Below, in pieces: positions 57,101-64,000 of a DNA stretch of 64,000 nt. The notes under the pieces are model-generated. The model was not told the origin of the DNA. It did no database searches and saw only the letters and a list, made by a program, of their open reading frames with translations. Made by a program: the position numbers and the translations under genes. The DNA comes from Parapristionchus giblindavisi (lineage: Eukaryota; Nematoda; Chromadorea; Rhabditida; Diplogasteridae). Numbering within the stretch: position 1 is the first letter of the stretch; each line of letters starts with the position of its first letter. Location: NCBI GenBank assembly GCA_943737045.1, contig CALSFV010000238.1, positions 434,001 through 498,000 of the forward strand, read 5' to 3'.

Positions 57101-57487
57101 ACAATTCCCCTCTTTGCACACAGCCTTTCACGCAGCGTGCCTGCCCACCTATGATATAGTGGGTCACTCCTCGCATTGTGAGGGTATGAAAATGCATGTA
57201 ATGAGACGAAAATCCATCTATCCCTTTTCTGCCCTCATACAACTCACTCCTACTGATGATGGGTTTGAACACCCGAAACGCGTCTGACCAATAAACTAAT
57301 ATGATCCAACTCTTCGTTTTACCTATGGCATAACCAAGCTCTACACTAACATACTATCCAAAACAATGAAGATAACCCAGTATAATCAATTCACTCCTGC
57401 TCATTATATTTTATGTAAATAAATAAATATATAAATATTTCTTACTGGAGCCGAACTAGTCGCCACTTCGCTCGCCTTTCTCTTCAT
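44118..57487 (-). CDS. Su(var)3-9-type histone H3K9 methyltransferase: chromodomain + pre-SET + SET + post-SET (19 exons)
   Basis: Exons on minus: 57446-57487, 56864-56908, 56349-56405, 55794-55841, 53403-53477, 52583-52645, 52272-52352, 51671-51709, 51325-51438, 50945-51073, 50756-50829, 50120-50189, 49907-49957, 49762-49851, 49327-49441, 45092-45351, 44784-44910, 44308-44386 and 44118-44253; 1695 nt, 564 residues, all phases agree. Chromodomain at about 88-135 (RKILVKFTGYPIPSWEV). Pre-SET zinc cluster at about 205-326 (CTKSCVTC, FECSESCACNVKKCRNRTIQ). SET from about 335: GWTLRSAESI, ISEYTGEVV, then a Lys-rich insert, FTIDALRMGNESRF, AHSCEPN, GEELTFDYLPG. Post-SET CLCSSPRC. It should write H3K9 methylation in the nucleus (family knowledge). 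The usual Asn of NHSC is Ala here. The tail is acidic. The start is uncertain: ATG directly after TTTCAG at 57487 suits trans-splicing, but exons upstream (58238-60574) are also open in this frame. Confidence 0.85.
44408..44479. repeat. TAA microsatellite in a SET-gene intron
   Basis: About 20 AAT units with one interruption (AATCATAAT), 22 bp upstream of the exon 44308-44386. Confidence 0.85.
45439..46891. mobile_element. Tc1/mariner-like foldback element in a SET-gene intron
   Basis: Ends CAGTACCGTGCAAAAGTCCG and its inverse, flanked by TA. CAGTNNNNTGCAAAAGT is a standard Tc1-type terminus (family knowledge). The 1453 bp form one near-perfect palindrome (centre about 46160) with a nested inner one (GACAGTCAAAGTGG and inverse). 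No transposase. It lies between the exons encoding EYTGEV and the SET insert. Confidence 0.9.
46948..47641. mobile_element. hAT-like foldback element, 8-bp target duplication
   Basis: Ends TAGGGTGGCGAGAATG and CATTCTCGCCACCCTA, flanked by ATGCACAC (46940-46947, 47642-47649). Arms contain TGTGCAAATGTGAATATTTT-type sequence and its inverse. No coding frame. Confidence 0.9.
47800..49040 (-). mobile_element. 5'-truncated LINE, reverse-transcriptase half
   Basis: The minus strand is open from about 49040 to 47945 and encodes the RT from FDSIDHRLLLHKLSCLGF (catalytic Asp of motif A present) through SGVPQGSCIGPLLF, YGIYADDLKIF and IKKLVTKSR to the C-terminal region. The 5' two thirds are missing, cut just before motif A, as expected for incomplete reverse transcription. 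It differs from the 10.5-kb LINE in the motif surroundings, so it is another family. It lies in the same SET-gene intron as two DNA elements. Confidence 0.85.
49041..49215. repeat. GGATTTTGAGCCAAA repeat block
   Basis: Starts with CATAGGTCGAAAAG and repeats GACCGGATTTTGAGCCAAA-like units ending CCTAGCTATTCGACTTAT. Related blocks, inverted, are at 53049-53245 and 56570-56690. These look like short TIR elements with ends CATAGGTCGAATAG. Confidence 0.6.
50230..50506. repeat. AACACCCCGAGTTGACTCT tandem array plus family D MITE
   Basis: About nine 18-19 bp units of TAACACCCCGAGTTGACTC, followed at 50386 by a family D MITE whose terminus (ACACCCCGGGCTAATTT) resembles the unit. The array probably grew from the MITE end. 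It lies in a SET-gene intron. Confidence 0.75.
51078..51150. repeat. TAA microsatellite in a SET-gene intron
   Basis: About 20 AAT units immediately upstream (minus sense) of the exon 50945-51073. Confidence 0.9.
52735..52806. repeat. Half copy of a family D MITE
   Basis: CTCTCACTTTCTTTGTCAAC to GGGGTGTGTCTTTAA; the left arm is missing. Confidence 0.6.
53049..53245. repeat. ATAGGTCGAATAGCTAGG element with AAAATGCGGTCAG repeats
   Basis: About four units of the type TTTTAGCTAAAAATGCGGTC lie between ATAGGTCGAATAG and ACCTTTCGACCTAT, which are near-inverse ends. A related block is at 56570-56690. Confidence 0.65.
53649..55147. mobile_element. Tc1/mariner-like foldback element in a SET-gene intron
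   Basis: Ends CAGTAGCGCCGCAAAGTCTT and its inverse, flanked by TA; a single 1499-bp palindrome with its centre near 54400. No transposase. Outside it lie GGTCGAATAGCT ends of the family at 53049, so it was inserted into such an element. Confidence 0.9.
56065..56205 (-). mobile_element. LINE 3' end with TTA tail (minus)
   Basis: TAATAATAATAATATTTTAT followed by CCTTTAAATGAACGCATTGG and CCCGTCGCCAAGG matches 37638-37780. Strongly 5'-truncated. Confidence 0.65.
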
Positions 57488-58370
57488 CTGAAAAAAAAAG
57501 AATTACTGGATCGCTATACCGTCAAAACGAAAAAAAGTGAAACATTTGTGACAATTTGTGACAAATTGTCACAAAAGTTCACAAGATTTTGAAAATTTTC
57601 TATGATGATATCTAAACGCGGTTTGAAATTATTTATTAGATAATAGGGTATTTGAGCATCACTGGGCTTCCCTAATTGTCATGTGAAGAAAACGATTTAA
57701 ATAATTCAATGTGAACGCTGTTTGGTGAAACTGGTATACGGTAGGATTTTCTACCGTATACCAGCTTTGCAACCTGATCCATGCCATGGTTCAAACAGTG
57801 CAAATTCACTGTAAAGAGTCATAAACTGATAGACACATCCATGATTAGGCGAAGAAAGCGCGATGGTAGCAGTTTTACAGTAAGATTCTACAGTATGCTA
57901 CAGTATACCAATTTTTCTCCGCGGCGCTCCCGATTAATTTTTTCACTTTTGTCATATATTACTCCATTGAGCAAACACATCCACACTAAAAAACCTGACA
58001 AAATACATCATCAGGTAGGTGAAAAACGCTTGAAATAGGCACTTTGTGAACTTTTGTGACAATTTGTCACAAATGTTTCACTTTTTTTCGTTTTGACGGT
58101 ATATAGTGGGTCACTCCTCGCATTGTGAGGGAATGAAAATGTATGTAATGAGACGGAAATCCATCTATCCCTTCTCTGTCCTCATACAACTCATTCCTGC
58201 ACCTTATATTTTATGTAAATAAATAAATATTTCTTACCGGACGATTCGTCGCCATTCTCTTCAACTGAAAAAAAGAAGAATTTCTGGATCGAAGAATTAT
58301 TTTTAAATAATAAAAGACGTAAGAGCATACATAGGTGGGGCGCGAGGAAATGAAATTTTTGGCAGTTTGT
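56820..58370 (-). repeat. Threefold duplication of a small-exon segment
   Basis: Three related segments each contain a short exon: 56864-56908, 57446-57487 and 58238-58264. They share the donor side (AAATATTTCTTAC) and acceptor side (TCTTCAWCTGAAAAAAA). Further shared pieces are GTGGGGCGCGAGGAAATGAA (56990, 58335) and TGGGTCACTCCTCGCATTGT (57160, 58108). The exons ([38 protein letters not shown]) are all multiples of three. Confidence 0.75.
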
Positions 58371-61300
58371 TGGCCCATACATGGAGGTGCCCTGGTAAAA
58401 TTAGGGCTTTTCGAAAATATGTGAAATACCCCCAAAATACCTGTAAAAACGTTTGGGTGAAATTTTTGAAAAAAAAGTGAAGGCCCCATGTAAAATTAAC
58501 CACTTTTTCATTCGGATACCCTCTGTAGAATCTAGCTCCAGGTACCCCGCCCATATACGACTGGGTCTAGATTATTGAAATCAATACCCAACGTTCCACA
58601 GTGTTACTCTGGTATTTCAAAACTTAAAAAGAACTTGCCACTTTCACTTGAAGTAGACTTTTAAGTCTACTTCAAGTGAAGCACATACTGTAATGCATTT
58701 CGTCAAATGTTCTTTCACAGGGTCAGTGACCTATTTTAAGTAGACTTCAACTTTCAGAGTAAATGCATATGATAACATGTATTTTGCTTTACAAAGAGAT
58801 TGTATCATACATTTTCGGCGCCCTCACTGGAATTTCGACAATGTATGATTGTATTCAACGTACCTGTTCTTCCTTGTCCCTCAGCGTGCGTTGCCTGTAG
58901 GTGAGTGAAGCATTTGGCGAGGCGAGTCTGTAAAAAAACATATATCCTGGGAAGAATCCAGCATGCTAGCATGCCAGCTTGGTGGTGATTTCGTTGGTAT
59001 TGTACTACGTTCTCTGTCACTGTATAAGCATTCACAACTAGCACATTCTAGGGTAAATAGCCGAATCAGTAATCAGCTTACACTCGCTTGCGGATATTTC
59101 TTGTTCTCCCAGTCCCTAATAACTCTGAACCGCGCGCCATGCTCAAGGGCGAGATCTTAAATATATAGGTTATCAGGCATGGATATCGAAATTTGCACAA
59201 AGCATAGCGATCCCAAGACATCTTAAACAAGGGTTAAAAATGAGGAAAAAACGGAAAAAATGCGTGACCAAGAAGATATATCTGATATGGTACTAGTTTA
59301 GACTACAATGTAGACTTGAGGAATGCGATACAACAATCGAAGTAAACAAGTATATTGATATAGTAACGATGGAAGTCATTGTTTGATTAAAAATTTTGAA
59401 CGGGTGAAGAAATTTAAATTTCTCTGAAATGGCGCCTTTATCGTGTCGTCTAATTCACGGCTCTGGTTCTCGCACAAAATTTGAATTTTAGAATTTTCCT
59501 TGAACAGTTATTCTATGTTTACTTTGAATACCTTAACGTTTGATTGTTTTATTTATCAGTTATATGAACCATCTCAAAGATTACTGGCCTAGCAGTGATC
59601 AGGACTTCGTGTGCCGTGGAATAACGGGTTGCACCTTTACCTTTACCTTTTACCTTTTAGGAGCCGGGCGATGTCACTGCTCAACTTTCCTCCTCCGGCA
59701 TCGTCGGAGTGTTCATACTCCCTGCAAGAATTCAATGGACAAATACTCCCCGGTACTCGCAAACAGTTTGACACACTGCAAAAGCAAAAGAAAAGAGACA
59801 AATTTGTAAGTTATTTCGATGTTCGAACTATGCTCATTTTAAATGCCTTTGGAAAAGTATAAACAGTACGATGATTCGGCTAATTTGCCTAAGTTTAAAC
59901 GTAAAATTCAGTACAGATTTCATTCACCATTTTACAGTTGAGTGACTATCACAGTGTTCTGAGGGCTAGTCAAACGAGCTAGCCCCGCCCCCTTGTTACA
60001 GTACCCCGTTCACACCACCAAGTTCATTTGCATAAGTTTCTACATATTCATATCAAATTTATCAAATACATTGGGAATAAAAGAAACCGTGCCAGAGTTG
60101 CGTCAGGTGCTTTAAATAACACTTGCGCGAGACTCTGCCGAAATAACACGTATAACAATCTTTATAGAAGATAGCGTAAAAATTCAATAGATTAGAAGAA
60201 TCAAAGGAGACAAAGAAAAAAAACATAGCATTGAGTGTGAACAAAAGAAAGACAAGTAAATAACAATATTATTGAATACAACATAATTTATGGAAAATGA
60301 ATCTTCTTCCATTGTGACCGTCTGTCATGCGCTCAAGTCACGCTGTCATGAAGCTTGGAGATAGTGCGGCCCTCCTAGACGTCGGATACGGTAGAACTAA
60401 ATGAAATCGATTAGTAACAATACCGCAACCTACAGTATCTACAAAATACAGCACATCCTACAGTATCTACAGTAATATCTCATTCGGAACTACCGTACCT
60501 GAAGTTGGCGTGGTTTTTTTCGGAGTCGGACTTGGCAACGGCGATGAACCCATAACGATACCCATCTCCGCCTTCTTGAGAGCGGGGACGCCTCACCAGT
60601 CAGCAATCTAGAATAGCGATTCGATTTTATATTCAATTCATAGGTGGGCACGCTGGGGGAAAGGCTGCGTGCAAACCGGGAAATTGTAAGGCAAGGCTAT
60701 GCGCATGGCCAATTTTTTGCAAATTTGACTGGAACTTTTCCATTTTTTGCGAGGTAAAGCTATGCGCAAGGCCCCCGCAAGGGAGGGCAAGGCTGTGTGC
60801 AAAAATAATTCGTTTTCACGCGCCCACCTATGATTCAATTATTGAATAGTTTAGGGATATTCCTTAATTTGAAAAAAATAAATCACATATCCATGGGTAT
60901 TCAACTTTGTGAGAGATTTTGTGAGAGGGCTCGACACGGGCAAATAGTCGATACATTTTCATACCCTCACGTGATGATTTAGCCACTATATCCGGCTCAT
61001 TTTCACGGTCGGCACACTATATGAAGCTAATTTTAATGTGAAAGATTACAATTTGAGCGAATTTTTCTAAATGGACCCACTTTATAAAAATTATTTGGTG
61101 AGGGCACGAAAAAGTATGAAATAGTCTAGCGGGTCTGCAATATCAACCCTTGTGAATATAGTAATAACCCATTAGCGTACCATTTCGATTGTATCTTCGC
61201 CCTCGGTGATTATGCCGATTCTTATCGCAGATCGAGTTCATCACCTGTATATTTAATATAATTATATTAACAATATTGATTTTCATTGAAATTATTAAAG

Positions 61301-62443
61301 AACTTCTATATTATATTACATTTCTATACTATATCTACTATTACCGCCACCTCTTATACTCTCTAGCTACGGGAGCAGAGGTTGCTTAATCGAGTAGCTA
61401 TATCGAGTACAATGATACTAGTGAAAAAGAAGAAATCCTTACCTTGTAGAACTTTCTAAGCTCCTGCTTTTGGGTCTGGTCGATAGCCGTCAGAACAAGG
61501 GCGACGTTCTTGCGGACAATTCTGATCTTGGGGAGCTTAGAAGCAGCTCCACCGGTAACCTTAGATACCTGGAAATGAACTGATGAGGATCTAGTAGATT
61601 GAATATAGACTAATATTTGAGTCACAATAATATTAATGTTCTATGCGTGGTCTTTCCAACCATCAACGTTCAAGTCGAACTAGGAAACGACAAGAAAAAT
61701 CCCGGGGAAAAACCATAATTCACAAAAATATATGTAATAGTACCTTTAGGCTTGGAAGGGGCGATCAAATCATTGGGATCTCTTCGAAGAGGAAACTTCT
61801 TGCCGGAATCGAAATCTATAGATGCTATAGCAGCTGCAATAAAAGAACTTAATACAGTTTATCATTGAAAATTGCGCAATATTTTTGAACTAACAAGGAG
61901 TCTCTTTTACCTTAAGGTGGCGATGAGAGATGAGTTATACAGGGTTTGGCGGAAAAAATTTCCGTAACCGATTTTATCTCTCAAAGCTAGTATAGACACA
62001 GAGGTAAAGAGGATTATTACGATATATCTGACGAAGTTGGGTTTGGTTAGACGCACGAAAGATGGTAAACAACAGTGTGAAACTACTGCAATAGAATGAA
62101 GGTTTACTACCGGTTCAAGTGCATAATCGACGACGCTTGCAACTGACTATTGGTAATTCACTCGGAAACGGAGAACGAGGACCACTAGTTCACTGTACCA
62201 CCACTAGCTCGCAGAAATAACACTTAGAACTCGCCCACTAGTGCGCGCATCATTTGCGTATCACTGTGGGGTGGGAAATGCTCTAAATTTGACAAGCTTT
62301 AAGTACGCTTAATCTACGGGAAAAGGGCTTTCAGATGAGCTATAACTCATCTCTCATCGCCAAGCTAAGGTAAAAAAAGACTCCTTGTAAGAATAGAAGA
62401 CAGTCAAGAGACAGAAAGCATACTTACTTGGAAAAAAATCCAT
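57456..62443 (-). CDS. Possible small gene upstream of the SET gene, frame ambiguous
   Basis: Segments on minus: 62428-62443 (MDFFP), 61744-61833 ([18 protein letters not shown] to APSKPK), 60499-60574 ([20 protein letters not shown]), 59082-59124 ([14 protein letters not shown]), 58864-58927 ([18 protein letters not shown]), 58238-58264 (VEENGDESS) and 57456-57487 ([10 protein letters not shown], stop). Phases agree and the product would be 115 residues with an acidic tail. Spliced leader exons may lie at 62917-62971 and 62720-62772. The last four segments, together with 60499-60574, are also open in the frame of the SET gene ([39 protein letters not shown]). So either two genes share exons, or one frame is accidental. 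No family is recognised. Confidence 0.4.
57519..58099. mobile_element. TA-flanked element with CCGTCAAAACG ends
   Basis: Ends CCGTCAAAACGAAAAAAAGT and its inverse, flanked by TA; 581 bp. Arms of about 70 bp include GTGACAATTTGTGACAAA-type repeats. The middle is unpaired and contains CTGGTATACGGTAG and its inverse. It splits one of the duplicated exon segments. Confidence 0.8.
58612..58765. repeat. MITE, family E
   Basis: ACTCTGGTATTTCAAAACTT at the left, with a perfect inner hairpin CACTTGAAGTAGACTT / AAGTCTACTTCAAGTG and the family motif TACTGTAATGCATTTCGTC. Confidence 0.75.
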
Positions 62444-63907
62444 TCTCTGCTACTGAAGATAGGTTGCTGCAATGATTTAATAAGAGATATGAATGTGGAT
62501 CTCTCGACCACGTACAAGGAATACAATCAACATAGAACGAACACATTTTATCACACACAAAACTCAATTTACAGAACATTTAATAACGGAGCAAGTAGGC
62601 CCAGAGCATGGGCAATCAGGCAGTGGCACATACAAGACGATCCTGGAAACGACAAACATTAATTACAAGGCGAAAAAACGAGAGAGAGCAAAAAAGTAAA
62701 TTAGAATTAATTTACTCACCCAGAGGATTCTTCTCCTAAGCGTGGTTTGCCTCCATTCTTCGATACAAAATCCTGCAACGAGTAAACATTGATTTAAACG
62801 AAAAAAATAAAACAAACAATAACAAAAATAACATTTTAAACGAAAATAAAAAATACAAAAAATCGACAACGTCATCATGTCGTTCGGATCCGCATCCGGC
62901 TTTTTCAGAAAAATACCCTGACATCCGCCTGAGACACTACTTTCTTTAAAAAAATTGGGAAACGTCGCCATTTTCGTTTGCGAAAATTTTTCCCTTACAC
63001 TAGAACATTGTGCTATCCGCAGTTGGAAAGGAGTAGTTTGTCCAAGCTGCAGCACAGTCTATCTAGGGATGACGTCAAGGGCGCCTTCAGATTCCGCCAA
63101 TCCGCTGCGAACATTCTCAAGTGAGCATTAGCAGTTTCGCTCGTACTCCTTGCTGGAATTCCTCTGTAGCACACTGTTTTCTTTGAAACGCTGAACAAAC
63201 CCATGCTACCCTCAAATCTTACCCATTCATCTTGGCGACGGACATCCTTAAAACAACTTATCTAACAGCATCCCCCCGATTCGTTTAAGTGAAGGAATAA
63301 ATTTAATGTTATTATTGTTATTACACGCGAGGTGGTTCATTATAGAATTACAAAAGTTTTGCACACACCGCGCCAAATGCCGAATATAGTAAACTTCTCC
63401 ACCGTTGAGAAAAACGCACTCCAAATTTTCGGAAGGTTTTTTCGAACGTTTTTTTCAATGCATATAATTTTATTTTTATTGAAAGTCCTGTGAAATGATG
63501 AGGAAACGCCATAAAATTCGATAAAACTAGAGAAAATGGTATGCCGCGCGAAGAAGTGGGCGGAGTCTGAATATTGCGCGGCAAACAGCGGAATTTGTAT
63601 TGTTCGGACAGTTTTAATTCTATAATACTTAGTTAACGTTCTAGAGGATTTAAAACTATGTGTATACTCTACATCCGTATTTAGGGAAATCACAAACGAG
63701 AACGAGCATGAAGTGTCCGAAGAAGGCGAGAGTGTGATCGGCAAAGCTGTACTGAGGTTTATATGTTTACCAATTTTATATTATAATAATAATGTCTTGC
63801 AATTTTATCGCTCAAAGTGCAGATTAAAAAGAAGAAAGACTAGAGTTCTTTCCGAATCTCTGTATATAGAGTGCTCGGCAAGATACCCGATTTTAACAGG
63901 GAAGTAG
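59661..63907 (+). CDS. Unrecognised four-exon gene (129 aa), plus strand
   Basis: Exons: 59661-59805 (ATG at 59671), 63023-63120, 63685-63756 and 63823-63907 (TAG at 63905-63907); 390 coding nt, phases agree. The protein starts [19 protein letters not shown], has a basic stretch ([11 protein letters not shown]), [16 protein letters not shown], an acidic segment ([15 protein letters not shown]) and ends [12 protein letters not shown]. No signal peptide or membrane segment is seen, so it is likely cytosolic or nuclear. An acceptor (TTTTAG) ten bases before the ATG could be a trans-splice site. The 3.2-kb first intron contains minus-strand exons, so the genes overlap antiparallel. The join of exon 1 to exon 2 rests only on phase. 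No poly(A) signal is seen before the convergent exon at 63917. Confidence 0.5.
61181..61244 (-). other. Exon-like segment, minus strand
   Basis: 64 nt between ATACAG and GTACGC. One frame reads [21 protein letters not shown]; another, after early stops, ends [10 protein letters not shown]. It lies between the RPL35-like exon and 60499-60574. Its gene is uncertain. Confidence 0.3.
61443..61568 (-). pseudogene. rpl-35: Lone exon of ribosomal protein L35 (uL29)
   Basis: 126 nt, phase 0 at both ends, with good splice sites (TTTCCAG, GTAAGG). It reads [20 protein letters not shown] and then [20 protein letters not shown], a near-perfect match to the central part of eukaryotic RPL35 (large 60S subunit, near the exit tunnel; family knowledge). 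Codon use is that of a highly expressed gene. I searched the surrounding minus strand for the N-terminal exon and for the conserved basic C-terminal part and found neither. It may be a captured or duplicated exon, or part of a chimeric gene with the neighbouring exons. Confidence 0.6.
61860..62400. other. Inverted pair around single-copy sequence; no gene
   Basis: GGAGTCTCTTTTACCTTAAG (61898) and AGGTAAAAAAAGACTCCTTG (62369) are near-inverse, as are GATGAGAGATGAGTTATA and TATAACTCATCTCTCATC. This marks a foldback or TIR element of about 490 bp in an intron. Confidence 0.6.
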
Positions 63908-63916
63908 AGCGGCAAT

Positions 63917-64000
63917 TCAAAGATCCAGCTTAATCATATCCGTAACCGTATCACCGTATTGATTATCAGGGTTCGCAACGGCATCGGTATGCTGAGCAAG
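63917..64000 (-). CDS. Terminal exon of a gene running off the window edge
   Basis: The minus strand is open from the window edge and reads LAQHTDAVANPDNQYGDT, VTDMIKLDL, then TGA at 63917-63919. Codon use is coding-like. It converges on the plus-strand gene ending at 63907, only nine bases away. The protein is not recognised from 27 residues. Confidence 0.5.
   Translation of the reverse strand, partial: LAQHTDAVANPDNQYGDTVTDMIKLDL

Overview
The window looks like AT-rich nuclear DNA of a nematode. Evidence seen: many short exons (about 40-130 nt), GT-AG introns with TTTCAG-type acceptors, acceptors placed directly before ATG (possible trans-splice sites), and abundant short TACGGTA/TACTGTAG-type repeats. 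The small exons and ATCAATCAAT / GATCAAAG-rich introns remind me of diplogastrid worms, but I cannot fix the genus. Most genes have exons too short to show as long open frames. I found them by joining exons across splice sites with matching phase and no internal stop.

0-10 kb: repeat-rich, with a small secreted PAN-like gene (6141-7304, minus), two decayed copies of its last exon, and two inverted copies of a GNAT-acetyltransferase exon, one split by a palindromic element. 10.5-15.1 kb: a nearly complete LINE whose ORF1 and ORF2 share one frame, broken only by two UAG codons. 16-18 kb: one five-exon unknown gene and one doubtful one, both minus. 18.6-20.5 kb: repeats only. 20.6-30.1 kb: a 14-exon minus-strand gene for a secreted, helical, N-glycosylation-rich protein, its introns loaded with nested transposons. 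30.6-32.5 kb: a hAT-like foldback element carrying an acidic coding exon. 32.8-35.7 kb: the C-terminal part of POP1 (RNase P/MRP subunit), plus strand. 36-42 kb: a foldback minisatellite element, a dead mariner, minisatellites and two orphan plus-strand exons.

44.1-57.5 kb: the best-supported gene, a minus-strand 19-exon Su(var)3-9-type histone H3K9 methyltransferase (chromodomain, pre-SET, SET, post-SET). Its introns hold Tc1-like palindromes, a hAT-like element and a truncated LINE. 57.5-64 kb: tandemly duplicated small exons, a small upstream minus-strand gene, a lone RPL35 exon, a four-exon plus-strand gene (59671-63907), and the end of another minus gene at the window edge.

The recurring theme is long palindromic non-autonomous DNA transposons: at least five with clean 8-bp target duplications (hAT-like), several with TA duplications (Tc1/mariner-like) and two with 3-bp duplications. 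Many sit in introns. No wholly new system is demonstrated. The strongest candidates are the single-frame LINE with UAG junctions, the gene-fragment-carrying hAT-like element, the minisatellite-bodied foldback element, and the chromodomain SET gene with an altered AdoMet-site residue.
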